Source: Pseudoips prasinana (Eukaryota > Arthropoda > Insecta > Lepidoptera > Nolidae). Taken from it: a stretch of DNA of 64,000 bases. This document shows positions 1-10,518 of the stretch, in pieces (positions within the stretch are counted from its first letter, which is position 1; each line of letters begins with the position of its first letter). Where the stretch lies: positions 372,001 to 436,000 of the forward strand of contig OX621259.1 in assembly GCA_951640165.1 (NCBI GenBank). The letters run 5' to 3'. The translations under genes were made by a program, and so were the position numbers. The notes under the pieces are model-generated. The model searched no databases. It was given only the letters and a program-made list of their open reading frames with translations, and was not told the DNA's origin.

Positions 1-48
1 TTTTGAAAAAATATTCAATGTACAGTTTTGACTCCCCTACGATTTTAT

Positions 49-235
49 TATCCTACTAATATTATAAAGGCGAAAGTTTGTGACTGTGTATGTTTGTTAC
101 TTCTTCACGTCTAAACGGCTGGAGCGATTTTAATAAAATTTGGTATGGAGTTAGCTGATAACCTGGATTAACACATAGGCTAATTTATAAAGTTTAATGC
201 GCAAATAACACCATTAAAGCTGTTTCTGTAAACAG
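49..235 (+). mobile_element. Helitron 5' end fragment
   Basis: It begins TCCTACTAATATTATAAAGG and continues into a GCGAAAGTTTGTGACTGTGT-type sequence, which I recognise as the 5' end of short lepidopteran Helitrons (TC start, no inverted repeats). The same internal text recurs in reverse at 31015-31127. No coding sequence is present, so this is a non-autonomous copy that relied on a RepHel protein from elsewhere. Its 3' end is not joined in the usual place: the next Helitron terminus, at 309, points the other way. Confidence 0.7.
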
Positions 236-308
236 CCTTTAAAAAGAATAATACTATTCTTCTGATCTACAACAAAATCGGCCTATTTTATTATATGTAT
301 ATACATAC

Positions 309-345
309 TAGCTGTGCCCCGCGGTTTTACCCGCACTGCTGTCCG
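309..345 (-). mobile_element. Helitron 3' terminus, reverse orientation
   Basis: ACTAGCTGTGCCCCGCGG is the reverse complement of the Helitron 3' tail: a GC-rich hairpin, then CTAG, then a target T. It is a separate copy facing the fragment at 49-235. The sequence from 346 to about 490 has no coding content that I recognise. Confidence 0.65.
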
Positions 346-494
346 TTAGCTTAAAGGGCGTAAAGCCACAAAATCTAATTTTAAGATATGAGCGAAAAAA
401 CGCGGGGAAGCATACATATAATAAAACCGTAAGAAAGTGTAAACTGTACATTGAATATTTTTTTTAAACGATACTTGAGGCGTGATTTATAATA

Positions 495-968
495 GATATC
501 GAAGCCAAAAATATAGTTTTTAAAATTTTTGTCCGTTTATCTGTTTGTCTGTATGTATGTCCGGGCTAAACTCAAAAACGATTGCATGCATTTACTTCAA
601 ATTTTGCATGAATATTACTAAGAGGTCGGGTCAACATATAGGCTACATATTTTCACGCTATCACCTACGCGGGAGGAGCTGTGATAATTTATTAAATTTA
701 ACGCGGGTAAAATCGCGGGGCACAGCTAGGCTACTATAGATATCGAACCCGAAAATATAGTTTTTAAATTTTTGTCTGTTTGTCTGTATGTATGTCCGGG
801 CTAAACTCAAAAAGTACTGCATGGGTTTACTTCAAATTTTGCATGAATATTACTAAGAGGTCGGGTCAACATATAGGCTACATATTATCACGCTATCACC
901 TACGAGGGAGGAGCTGTGATAATTTATAAAATTTAACGCGGGTAAAACCGCGGGGCACAGATAGTATA
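495..968 (+). mobile_element. Two tandem Helitron 3' halves (period 244 bp)
   Basis: Two head-to-tail copies start GATATCGAA at 495 and 739. Each carries a TCTGTTTGTCTGTATGTATG stretch and a GTCGGGTCAACATATAGGCT stretch, and ends in GCGGGTAAAAxCGCGGGGCA followed by CAGCTAG or CAGATAG. Tandem Helitrons arise when replication reads through or re-inserts at the 3' CTAG/T junction. The two units are very similar by eye, so the duplication is fairly recent. The small reading frame at 545-739 is chance. Confidence 0.7.
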
Positions 969-1018
969 ATAATAGTTTGGTTACTATGGATGTATGTATG
1001 TTTGTTACTCTTTTATGC

Positions 1019-1240
1019 AAAATCGAGGAAACGGATTTGAATATTTAAGATTCTATAACAAACTTCCCAATGATATTAGAGAATTGTCTACGAATAATTT
1101 TAAAATAATTATTAAAGCCAAATTGTGTAGCAGGGCATATTACAAAATTTCTGATTATTTAAGTGATAAAAGTGCTTGGGATTGAGTTGTTCTGAGTCAA
1201 CACACATGATTGTAATTAATCTTAAGTATTTTTTATTTAA
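1019..1240 (+). pseudogene. LINE ORF2 C-terminal fragment (APE-type)
   Basis: The frame open from 994 to 1185 encodes FYNKLPNDIRELSTNNFK and a short basic end. This matches the extreme C-terminus of jockey/CR1-group LINE ORF2 proteins, where a (I/L)YNxLP motif follows the thumb region; the LINEs at 41242-41529 and 48152-48670 have the same motif (LIYNALPKSI and KIYNKLPKNI). Everything upstream of this tail is missing, so it is a severe 5' truncation. A short 3' UTR ending in poly(A)-like sequence runs to about 1245. It is dead. Confidence 0.65.
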
Positions 1241-1246
1241 AAAAAA

Positions 1247-1844
1247 GCCGGCCAAGTGCGAGACTCGGACTCGCACATGAAGGGTTCCGTAGCAGCAAGT
1301 ATTTCAGTTGATTAAATGAAAGCAAATTGCGGTTTATAAAGTATTAAAAAAAACTACTTGCTAGATCTCGTTCAAACCAATTTTCGTTGTTAGTTTCTAT
1401 AGTAATGTACATCATATATTTTTTTTAGTTTTATCATTCTCATATTTTAAAAGTTACAGAGGGGGGGACACTCATTTTACCACTTTGGAAGTGTCTCTTG
1501 CGCAAACTATTCAGTTTAGACAAAAATGATATTAGGAACCTCAATATGATTTTTAAAGACCTATCCATAGACACCATGTAAAGGGTACGACGAAAAAAAA
1601 AATTACGAGTTTCAGTTCTATGTATGGCGACTTGGCGACCCCCACAATTATTGTTCTTTTTCTATTTTTGTGTTAAAATCTTAATGCGGTTCACAGAATA
1701 CACCTACTTACCAAATTTCAGCAGTGCAGCTCTTATAGTTTCGGAAAAAAGTGGCTGTGACATACGGACGGACAGACAGACAGACAGACATGACGAATCT
1801 ATAAGGGTTCCGTTTTTTGCCATTTGGCTACGGAACCCTAAAAA
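1247..1844. mobile_element. Interspersed repeat bounded by AGGGTTCCGTA
   Basis: The element opens with GCCGGCCAAGTGCGAGACTC and has AGGGTTCCGTA at 1281-1291, answered by TACGGAACCCT at 1829-1839. Near its right end is a (GACA)n run at about 1768-1790. I recognise the head and tail as a widespread lepidopteran repeat without coding capacity; whether it is a DNA-transposon MITE or another non-autonomous type I cannot settle. The frame at 1624-1857 is not a gene. Confidence 0.6.
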
Positions 1845-1848
1845 GGAT

Positions 1849-2103
1849 TCCTACTGAGTTTTCTGTCAGTGTTTCTCAGTAGCTTCCACGTCATGCACTG
1901 CACGGTAGGGTAAAAAAACTACCACATACGTATAAAATTTTTACGGAATAATTAATTTTTGACTTTGATTTTGATGAAACTTTGTAGTAATTTAGCTTAT
2001 ATATCCGAATAATAAATAGGCACAACCGCGGGGCACAGATAGTTTACACTAGACCATTCATTCCTGTGCCTTCTGAATTCTTAAAGTTAATTAATAATGT
2101 GAA
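1849..2103 (+). repeat. Unassigned DNA with a Helitron tail remnant
   Basis: Most of this stretch is unrecognised. ACAACCGCGGGGCACAGATAG at about 2022-2042 is the last ~20 bases of another Helitron 3' end. Confidence 0.5.
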
Positions 2104-2414
2104 ATGGGTATGCTGAGATGGTTTGGTCATTTAGAAAGGATGAATGAAAGAAGACTGACAAAAGAAGTATACCTGGCCTGTGTGAATGGTACAACCGGAA
2201 GGGGAAGACCTCGTAGAACATTCTCTGATCAAATTGGAGACGTACTTAGGAAAGGTCAGGTCAGAAGTACCCTAAACCGGCGAGCATGTATGAAGAATAT
2301 AATGTCAGTAAACGAAGCGAAAGAGGTGTGCAAGGATCGTGACAAATGGAAGTCCGTTGTCTCTGCCTACCCCTCTGGGAGACAGGCGTGAGTCTATGTA
2401 TGTATGTATGTAAT
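2104..2414 (+). pseudogene. LINE C-terminal fragment with (GTAT)n tail
   Basis: The 95-residue frame at 2104-2391 reads [20 protein letters not shown], then [13 protein letters not shown] and a final [14 protein letters not shown] recognise this as the C-terminal tail that ends one group of animal LINE ORF2 proteins (W-G-H-V/L-xR-M plus a basic GRPRRT segment). The stop at 2389-2391 is followed directly by a (GTAT)n microsatellite, the 3' tail of this LINE. Reverse transcriptase and endonuclease are absent. The same terminal ~86 bp appears in reverse at 30923-31008, flanked there by a target duplication. Confidence 0.7.
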
Positions 2415-2888
2415 TATTAATGATGTACAATGTATGAAGTTCGGATAAGCTTAACTAAGTAGAACTAACATGTTGGATATGTTTAATTGTGCCGATAGTT
2501 TTCTACATGCAGTTTATTGTCAATCAAAAACAATCAATTTAATTATTATTATTATTATTAATCATTTATTTCAGAATTAATTTCCATATATTGTTAGTAA
2601 AAGTCTGAACCTAGTGTTAGTAAAAGATACTCTTATACAAAAGTTGAAACGGCTGACACCCACGTGTGCAGCCGTATCCAGTGAGCCAGCATGGGGCTGT
2701 CCCATCTATCACACAATACAATCAAGATGCTGTGGTAGCTAGCAGGTATTCTACCGAGAATAGAAGCGCACCGTTTCCGTATAATTGCATGAAAATGAAT
2801 GAGAACGATGCTGCTGTCTGTTCTCTGGTGGGTAGGACGGCTTCAACTGAATGAGATGTGGTAGCGATATTGATGACCTCACAGTACG
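2415..2888. other. Unassigned stretch with (ATT)n
   Basis: There is an (ATT)n run at about 2548-2570 followed by AATCATTTATTTCAG, which could be the tail of a minus-strand LINE running toward the left. The rest, including the frame at 2666-2854, has no recognisable coding signal. Confidence 0.35.
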
Positions 2889-2944
2889 GGGGCTCTAACG
2901 GCTAAGTCGCCTAGTATCGTTTTCGCGAATGGCGTTCAAATAAA

Positions 2945-4774
2945 TCATCATCATCATATCAGCCGAAAGACGTCCACTGCTGGACAAAGGCCTCCCTCAA
3001 AGATCTCCACAATTGCCGGTCTTGCGCTATCCGCATCCAGCGTTTTCCAGCGACCCGCACAAGATCATCGGTCCATCTTGTAGGGGGCCTGCCCACGCTG
3101 CGTCTTCCGGTTCGTGGTCGCCACTCGAGAACCTTTCTGCCCCAGCGGCCGTCGGCTCTACGAGCTATGTGCCCTGCCCACTGCCACTTCAGCTTGGCAA
3201 TTCTTAGGGCTATGTCGGTGACTTTGGTTCGCCTGCGGATCTCATCATTTCTGATTCGATCTCGCAGGGAAACTCCAAGCATAGCCCTTTCCATTGCTCT
3301 TTGGGTGACCTTGAGCCGCCTGATAAGGCCCATAGTTAGCGACCACGTCTCTGTTCCGTAAGTCATCACTGGCAACACACACTGGTCAAAGACTTTCGAC
3401 TTGAGACACTGCGGTATTTGGGACGAGAAGATATTACGTAGCTTCCCGAACGCTGCCCAGCCGAGTTGGATTCTACGATTGACCTCCTTCTCGAAGTTGG
3501 ACCTACCTAGTTGGATGGTCTGTCCTAGGTAAATATAGTTAGTTCTCTACAACTTCGAGTGCAGAGTCTCCAACCTTAACTAGAGTGGGTGCAACATGGA
3601 TGTTTGACATAATTTTCGTCTTATCCATGTTCATGTTGAGAGACTCTGCTGAGGCCATCGAGCATTGTACCGAGGTCGTCAAGGGTCTCAGCCATGACTA
3701 CTATATCGTCGGCAAATCGAAGGTGGGTGATGTACTCGCCATTGACATTGATGCCAAAGCCTTTCCAGTCCAGAAGCTTGAAGACATCTTCCAATGCAGC
3801 GGTGAACAGTTTCGGAGATATAACATCTCCCTGTCTCACACCTCGCTGCAAGTGGATAGGTTTCGAGTTCTGGACCTGGAGTCGCACTGACATAGTGGCG
3901 TTTTCGTACAAACACTTTAACACCTCGATATACCGGTAGTCGATTTGGCACCTTTGGAGAGACCTCAGTACGGCCCAAGTTTCGATCGAATCGAAGGATT
4001 TCTCATAGTCCACAAACGCTAAGCATAATGGCTGGTTATACTCTTCGGTCTTCTGTATAACCTGCCGCAGCGTATGTATGTGGTCTATGGTACTAAAGCC
4101 TTTACGGAAACCGGCTTGTTCGGGAGGCTGGAAGTCGTCAAACCTGCGTGCGAGACGATTCGTAATGATCCTCGAAAACATCTTGTAAACATGGCTCAGC
4201 AGTGTGATGGGTCTGTAATTCTTCAAGAGGGTTTTATCGCCCTTTTTGAAGAAGAGCACCACCACACCCTTGTGCCATGCTTTTGGCGTTTGACCTTCTA
4301 GTATGACGGAGTTAAATAACTTCTGAAGGGCCCGTAGGATTGGTGTACCACCCGCCTTCAGAAGCTCTGCCGTAACTCCATCATCACCAGGCGCCTTGTT
4401 GTTCTTAAGCTGTTCGAGAGCCATTCTAATCTCGCACAGGCTGACGTCCGGGATGTCGTCGGTGAAGTGTTGGGTTAGTCGTGCTCTGGGATCTGAGGCA
4501 CAACTATCGACAGGTGACTGGGTTTTCGCATACAGCTGTCCATAGAACCTCTCGATCTCTCCCAGCAACTCAGGTTTAGACGTGACGATTCTGCCATCCT
4601 CAGTCTTCAGCTTCGTCAGTTGGCTCTGTCCAACAGACAGTTCTCTTGCAAACACTTTAGAGCCTTTGTTCCGCTCAATGGCTTCTTTGTGTCCTTCATT
4701 TGAGGGGGGGATCTGCCATAATCGCCACGCTTGGCAAACGGGTTGGCGATCGCAGTAAGGTTGAAATAAATAAA
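2945..4774 (-). mobile_element. RTE-clade LINE, 5'-truncated
   Basis: This minus-strand non-LTR retrotransposon is inserted in the MITE. Its 3' end is at the left, with the (ATG)n tail typical of RTE elements (TCATCATCATCAT at 2945-2957 as read on the plus strand). The order in transcription is reverse transcriptase (4704 to 3621), a frame-broken stretch (3621-3378), then the C-terminal domain (3378-2959). No apurinic endonuclease domain is left. Positions 4705-4757 match a different LINE 3' UTR seen at about 28684-28740 and 60252-60310, so the 5' end is chimeric. Confidence 0.85.
2959..3378 (-). pseudogene. RTE ORF C-terminal domain
   Basis: The 139-residue frame continues the RTE protein after frame damage at about 3380-3620. 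It contains TYGTETWSLT, then KLKWQWAGHIARRADGRWGR, and ends GRPPTRWTDDLVRVAG...QQWTSFG, the standard C-terminus of insect RTE elements. Its function is unknown; it follows the thumb region in every full copy I know. The frame stops just before the (ATG)n tail. The plus-strand frames overlapping it are shadows. Confidence 0.8.
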
Positions 4775-4796
4775 GTTCAAATAAATAAAGGTTCAA
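3621..4796 (-). pseudogene. RTE reverse transcriptase fragment
   Basis: The 391-residue open frame carries the reverse transcriptase that would copy the element's RNA at a nicked target. Visible blocks in order are NNKAPGDDGVTAELLKAGGT (about residue 135), FFKKGDKTLLKNYRPITLL, GFRKGFSTIDHI, the motif A segment AFVDYEKSFDSI with catalytic Asp, RGVRQGDVISPKLF and the active-site FADD in RFADDIVVM near residue 364. Genuine RTE sequence starts near ERNKGSKVFARELSVG; the first ~35 residues translate a foreign 3' UTR and are not part of the protein. A frameshift after FADD separates it from the C-terminal part. RTE ORFs normally begin with an APE endonuclease, which is missing. Confidence 0.85.
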
Positions 4797-4965
4797 AATT
4801 ACTTAATCAATCGTTAAATCGGCTTCCATGAGCACATGTGACGTCATAAATGGTCCGGAATCAATCGACAACGTTGAAGCCGATTTAAGATTGATTAAGT
4901 CATTTTTAACCTTTATTTATTTGAACGAACGATGTTCGGCGACTTAGCCGGTAGAGCCCCAGATT

Positions 4966-5640
4966 TTATACTACAGTGTCGTAAAACTTTACCGTAAATG
5001 AGTTATGATTTATTACGATCAGCAGGTATGGGACATTGTTGCTAATGTTGTATATTCTTTGAAGTCAGAACTAATGTCAAGTTATACTAACATTATATGA
5101 ATATTTTTATCTGAAATAAAATATTTGAATTTGTAAACGAGTTCCAAATTTGACACATCTCCTTTTTATCTGCTTCTACGTTACCGATTATGTCAAGTTA
5201 TACTAACATTATATGGATATTTTTATCTCAAATAAAATATTTGAATTTGTAAACGAGTGCCAAATTTGCCTTTTTATCTGCTTCTACGTTACCGATAAAT
5301 AACTATATTTATTTCCACTCTAAAATACAAGCAGCGAAAATTCCAGCAGAACTTGACATTAAAATTCATGTACCAGCCGATCCCGGAATCTCGCTTGACG
5401 GAGTATTGAAGCGTCGTTGATCATTTAAATATATTCGCGGCGCTTATCAATGCCCATCATTAGGTTTGCGGCTCGTTTGCCCTCATTCTGGCGCAGGTGG
5501 TGAGGGGGTGGGGGGGGTATTATATCTCATTACAAGCGTAAAGAATAATCAAGGCCTTGGAGGGGTATGGCTCCCTTTTGCTTTAGTGATTTTTATCACC
5601 TTCCCTAATTTAGATTTTGACTGAAACATTTATTTTTGAC
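4966..5640. other. Unassigned stretch around a tandem duplication
   Basis: Apart from the duplication at 5074-5297 I see no coding or RNA signal. A G-rich run lies at about 5497-5518. Confidence 0.4.
5074..5297. repeat. Two-copy tandem duplication, period 116 bp
   Basis: Unit 1 (5074-5189) and unit 2 (5190-5297) both run from ATGTCAAGTTATACTAACAT to CTTCTACGTTACCGAT. They differ by a few substitutions and by loss of about 8 bp (ACACATCT) from unit 2. It is noncoding. Confidence 0.9.
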
Positions 5641-6020
5641 GGGCCTGTGCCGTGGTTGGTAAATGCTTGCTTTGCATGCCACAGGTCGTGGGTTCGATTC
5701 CCACCCAGGGTAGTTTAGTATTTGTGTGCATGAACATGTCTATTTCTCCTGAGTCTGGGTGTAATTATCTATATAAGTATGTATTTACAAAAGTATATGT
5801 AAAAATGTAGTACCTATATGTAGTATTTTATTTACTTATTTATTCAAACTTTAGCACAAAGACTATTAGGCGGACTTAATGCCATAGGCATTATCTACCA
5901 GTCAAACTTTGGGTGATGCGGAAAGACTACGGTAGGTGCAGTATAACAGTTATCTGGTTTCCAAAGTACAAACTCTGCTTATTTAGGGATCAGATGACCG
6001 TGTGTGAATAATGTCCTAAG
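5641..6020 (+). mobile_element. tRNA-derived SINE (family A), with an internal insertion
   Basis: The tRNA-like head GGGCCTGTGCCGTGGTTGGT has an A-box-like GTGGTTGGTA and the B box GGTTCGATTCC (about 5692-5702). It is followed by the family body (TGAGTCTGGGTGTAATTATC) and tail (CTGCTTATTTAGGGATCAGA). Such SINEs are pol III transcribed and moved by a partner LINE. About 100 bp at 5830-5935 is foreign; it reads GCACAAAGACTATTAGGCGG and GACTTAATGCCATAGGCATT, which resembles a LINE 3' end lying in reverse. Confidence 0.75.
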
Positions 6021-6055
6021 ATAAATATTATTATTATCTACATTATTATTATTAT

Positions 6056-6064
6056 AATACTTAG

Positions 6065-6095
<31 letters not shown>

Positions 6096-6103
6096 CTAAG
6101 TAT
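6056..6103. repeat. Palindrome on an (AAT)n core
   Basis: AATACTTAGATAATAATAAT is answered by its reverse complement ending ...TCTAAGTATT at about 6103. It lies just past the 3' end of a SINE. Confidence 0.75.
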
Positions 6104-6987
6104 TGAATGAAAACATTTTCTAAACCCTTAACTGTGAATATCCTTAGACGTGTAAGCACAGTCACTATAGACTACCTAACATAAGCTTGTTTGCCAAAAC
6201 TTTGTCTGTTGCTCGCGATAGGCTATAATTTAGGTGAGTTATATACTAATATAGGAACACGTTAACCAGCGGACATGACATGAAAGAAACCTTCAAAGAA
6301 ATTGATATCTTTTCTTGTTCAAAAAAAAATTGATCCCAAATTATAAGCATTTAGCAAGACAAATGACTAAGTTATAATAATCATATTTTAATTGGTATTT
6401 ATGTTTATTTTCGTTTAGAATATATATATTACTAAATTAAAATTAAGTATGTATACCTAATATTATATTTAACTTTAACAGCATTTGGTGGACATCGATG
6501 TATATCACTTAATTTCTAGCAATTAATAGCATTAGTATGCAGTAGTCTTAATTAAGAGATATCTGACCACACCGATGTCTGATAAATAAATCTTTTATAT
6601 CTATAGATAAATTAATCTAACTTTTCATGATATACTAAGGAATGTCTGTTATTGGCCTTCCCTTTATATTGTATCCTGTAACTTGTGTTATTATCTGTAT
6701 CTCTGTTGGTTTTCTTAATAAATAAAATAATATTAAATTACATATATAAAGGAGGTAGCAGAGGTCAGGTTTTAGTAGTAGGTGAATAACTAAATTGAGT
6801 ACTCACAGCCTTGTGAGTTACTCTCACCCGTCCGTTAGCAATCAGCGTATTTAAGCATCTAGACAGGCAGTAATAGCAGATAGTAGTACCCATCTGGCTT
6901 GTCTACACGACCAAGTAAAACAGTACAAGGTAGTCTGCGACATTCTATATAAAAGCAGCGCTCGGTTTGTTGACTTGCATGTAATGA
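6104..6987. other. Unassigned AT-rich stretch
   Basis: I see no ORF, RNA or repeat that I can name. Confidence 0.4.
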
Positions 6988-7244
6988 ATAATAATAATAT
7001 CCTGTCCTGGGACATCATTTACACACGGCCATCCAACTAAGTAGAGCTTTTATTATGGAACCAGATAACGTATATACTACATATACTGCTTTTCTTTTGT
7101 AAATATATACTTACATAGATAATTATACCCAGACTCAGGACAAACAGACATGTTCATGCACACAAATATCTGTCCTGAGTGGGAATCGACCCACGATATC
7201 TGGCGTGCAAAGCAAGCATTTGTCAACCACGCCAACAGGCTCGT
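6988..7244 (-). mobile_element. SINE family A
   Basis: A near full-length reverse copy: the tail (ATAATAATATCCTGTCCTGG, TTTACACACGGCCATC) is at the left and the tRNA-like head ends CAACAGGCTCG at the right. The B box region reads GGGAATCGACCCAC on the plus strand. The small frames at 7077-7335 are translations of the SINE and not genes. Confidence 0.8.
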
Positions 7245-7986
7245 CGAAATAATGCGTCGTACATATAATTTGCGGGCGGGGGGCGTTGCAAATTGCATCC
7301 CGTAAACTAACAATTAGCGGCATTGAAAATACCAATTGATTTTGTATTTTGATTTTAATGGATTTCCGAAAAGTTACATACCTATGATTCCATTACTACA
7401 ATAGAATTATTTACAGTCATTTCCTATAAATGATACGTACACCACGTGTAACACATGTGGCCGAAACACTTAAGAAGCTTTATCTACACCTTAAACTGCA
7501 CAACTTGTAGAACAACATAATTCAATATTCAAACATTGTTCACGTTAGACAAACAAAGCTAAGTTGTCCATCAACTGTTCGTTTAATAGCAAAGGATTAA
7601 TTATACATACTCGTTGTTAGATTTCGCAACTTTATAATAAGCTGCGGTAAGGAACGTGGTGTGGCGAGGAGTAGGCTGCCAATTTGTAATTTAGTAGCTA
7701 TGCAACAAACTCAAACTATGCCTTCTCAAACCCGCTCCAAGTTCCCCACCCGGGGCAGAGGTAACTTATCGTGTTCACGGCGATGGACTATGATTTAAAT
7801 ATGAACTCTAACTTCGGACGATAACCAATACATGTATAGATTTGTACTTATAGTTCGCTAAAGGGTTCCAGAATGAAACTTTTGTTTGTCTTGTAAACAA
7901 ATTGGCTAAACGATCTTTGAGTTTGGGACGCCAAAACTTATAAGTTTAGTAGAATCTACGCGCGAACGATGAAACTTTCTTTCGTG
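7245..7986. other. Unassigned stretch
   Basis: No coding or repeat signal is recognised. A (TAA)n run at about 7988 begins the next SINE. Confidence 0.4.
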
Positions 7987-8352
7987 ATAATAATAATAAT
8001 AATGTCCTCCTAGCCGAATTTCGGCCACGGCGGCCAGTCTCAACAGAGAACCATCTGTGCGGGACATATTATAGTGCAAAACACAGGATCACCTTCTATT
8101 CCATCACTCTCATGATCTGATGGGTCGCCTAGTGACACAACCGGAAAGAGGTCAGGTTCAGGACCGACGGCTTTACGTGCTCGCCGAGGCACGGGGGTAT
8201 AATACCTCTAACTCCCAGACTTCGGGCTGATGCTAAGAATTTTTTCTTTTTACAGAAAAGTCCCAAAATCGCCTTCGGCCCGACCAGGGATTTAAACTCA
8301 GGACCTCGTTCTCTGCGGGTGAACACGCTACCACTAGACCAACGAGACAGTG
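7987..8352 (-). mobile_element. tRNA-derived SINE (family B), near full length
   Basis: In reverse complement it starts GTCTCGTTGGTCTAGTGGTA, a clear tRNA A-box region, with a degenerate B box near GAGTTTAAATCCC. The body includes GAAGTCTGGGAGTTAG and ACTATAATATGTCCCGCACA, and it ends GGCCGAAATTCGGC...AGGACATTATTATTA. Related copies lie at 9393, 25355, 54797, 56215 and 58321. The 65-residue frame at 8129-8326 is within it and is not a gene. Confidence 0.8.
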
Positions 8353-9392
8353 TTATAATAATGTGTATTAGTAGAGTATAAGTACGGCGTAATATCGGAT
8401 AAAGAAGGCTTTTATCCTTATATTGTTATCCAAGTGAACAGGCTATGGTTCTTTTGTGAGCACTATTCGCAGTCGCCGGGTTCGTTTCCGATACGCGAGT
8501 GAGGACTGAGACGGGATCAAAGCGAGCTGTAATAGCCCATTATCGGCGCACGGAGGCAACAGAGAGCCGCTTTAATGTGAGACGGGACAAAGAGGCGCCG
8601 CGCCCGGCACCATGTGCGCCACACGCCACTACATTACTGCTCTCTCGTCTCAGCGTGCCTCCACGCAAACTGCATTCTCAAGTTAAATTTCTTCCACTCT
8701 TTTTAGTTTTCGTTAAACAAGAAAAGGCACAATGAATTTTCACAACAAAATTCTAGGTCGAGAATTTTGGAAAGTAAATAAACTCAATCAATGCTTAATA
8801 ATAGTTTTAGAATGGCGGTAAAATTATGTCATAAAAAACCCAAAACAAAAGCTTAAAATATTTTGGCATGGCGGTAAACAAATACCAAAACATTTATTAA
8901 TTATAGAATTAATACAAGATTTTTGTAAGACGATATTATTTAATAGTCACTGATTTTATAAATAATGGTAACATTTAAGTAGAAAATCCTTTGTAAACAT
9001 CATACAATCACACAGTATAGTTTTCAATATAGATCCTTTGGTTATTTTAAATAATACTGTTTTACAAGCTCGCCCAATCACACTTTTCGTAACGCTCACC
9101 CCAATGAAATGAAATGAAAATGAATGAAATCCGAATTTGTGAGGTTTTCCTATACAAAATCGAATCTGTCCAATTCCGCGGTAACAATTATCTCGGAATT
9201 GCATCGAGTCGGCGCGTTGTGTGTTCATCCGCACGCTTTGCGGAATGGCCGCCTCGCTGGTGAATACCAATATCTGGTGGAAGCTTTACTGGCTGGTTGC
9301 TATTAGAACGAAGAGTTAATCACTATCATAATGAATGTTTTGGAATTGTCTACAGATAAAATAGGAATAGAATAAAAAAATGATTAATTAAT
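8353..9392. other. Unassigned stretch with a GC-rich patch
   Basis: A patch at about 8460-8690 is much richer in C, G and CpG than its surroundings and carries a 78-codon frame (8499-8735) without recognisable domains. A second, milder patch lies at 9160-9300. Either could be a noncoding exon or an old repeat; nothing in the sequence decides. Confidence 0.3.
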
Positions 9393-9645
9393 AATGTCCT
9401 CCCGACCGAAATTCGGCCACGGCGGCCAGTCTCAATGGAGATTAGCCAATGGCGCACAACATATTATAGTGCACAAGTGTGTGCGCAAACACAGGCGCAC
9501 TTTCTATTACATCATTCTCATGATCTGATGGGACGACTAGCGACACGACTGCTGTACCTACGTGCTCTCCGAGGCACGGGGGTGTAATATCGCCAACTCC
9601 CAGACTTCGGGCTGATACTGAGAAATTTCTTTTTAAAAATCCGTT
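9393..9645 (-). mobile_element. SINE family B, 5'-truncated
   Basis: The tail (TAATGTCCTCCCGACCGAAA) is at the left and the body runs to CTGAGAAATTTCTTTTTA. The tRNA head is missing, as expected of incomplete target-primed reverse transcription. Confidence 0.75.
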
Positions 9646-9800
9646 TAGTCGTTCTCTTTTACATACTCGTCTATGGCAACGAACGAATGAACGAAAAGAA
9701 GATTCTTTATTTGTCTTGCGAAGCCCATCCTTCTTATTCTTTGATGCATATCCCACGTGGGCTCAATGGGTTTTCAATCTGGAAAATGAACAAGTTATGA

Positions 9801-9992
9801 TGGTAATATCCTGGGACATTATTCACACAGGGCCAGCTGATCCCAAACTAAGCAGTACCTACTTGTGCTATGGAAACCAGGTAACAGATATATTACATAT
9901 AATATTTTTCTTTTGTAAATACCTACTAAATATATAATTCAGGACAAATCGACATGTTCATGCACACATATATCTGTCTTGGATGGGTTCCT
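9801..9992 (-). mobile_element. SINE family A, 5'-truncated
   Basis: The copy runs from the tail (AATATCCTGGGACATTATTC) through GACATGTTCATGCACACATA to TCTGTCTTGGATGGG and lacks the tRNA head. Confidence 0.75.
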
Positions 9993-10518
9993 GTAAAATG
10001 TAGGTATCTAATATTTTAACCCAGATCACTTTAACAACAAGTCAACTCCACAATATCCAAATGAAAATTTCAAAATATGCTTAAGAGCGATATGTGGCAT
10101 ACAAAGTAATGAAGATGCAAATAGTTAAATTAAATTCCGAATAAATAAATACATAGAAATAGACTTTTATAATTTTTTAATTGTTTTTCGCGATTCCGAA
10201 TTATAAATAGTACAAAACATATCTACCGACCCAATCCTAGTAAACTGCTACACCTGTAATAAGCACCAGAATTAGTTTCAGTTTCATGCGAACATGTCCT
10301 TCGGGCAGCGAGGCCAGTAGTTGCGAAATACTAATGTTTTTTTTTATTCATCCGCGTCGCTTTCCGGAAGAACACAGAATCTGCTTGGGAGCAATCGTTA
10401 ACCTTTCCCTTTTGTATTTGGTACATTTATCAAATGCCAAGTATAATTTGACTGCTTTGATAACTACAATTTCACATTCCTTTCGACCAAATACGCACAC
10501 TTCAAGAGAACTTTATTT
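9993..10518. other. Unassigned stretch
   Basis: No feature is recognised. The 80-codon frame at 10286-10528 shows no family match. Confidence 0.35.

Larger units (their letters stand above)
7..461. repeat. Inverted repeat flanking Helitron fragments
   Basis: The stretch at 7-27 (AAAATATTCAATGTACAGTTT) recurs in reverse complement at about 441-461. The two arms enclose the Helitron pieces between them. The left arm touches the window edge, so the full element cannot be delimited. It may be a fold-back element or an inverted duplication that later received Helitron insertions. Confidence 0.55.
2889..4965. mobile_element. Palindromic MITE split by an RTE LINE
   Basis: The left arm (about 2889-2944) and right arm (4775-4965) are inverted copies sharing GGGGCTCTAxCGGCTAAGTC and GTTCAAATAAATAAAGG. 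The right part continues through a second inverted pair (ACTTAATCAATCGTTAAATC facing GATTGATTAAGT) around CACATGTGACGTCATAAATG. An uninterrupted relative lies at 19620-19875. The element has no ORF. The LINE in the middle is bounded by the 11-bp duplication GTTCAAATAAA at 2934-2944 and 4775-4785. Confidence 0.8.

Noticed and set aside
495..968. CRISPR-like or satellite array
   Set aside because: Only two units, each ending in a Helitron terminus, with no spacer structure.
5641..5715. Functional tRNA gene
   Set aside because: A and B boxes are present, but the sequence runs into a SINE body shared with at least six other copies, and the stems do not pair.
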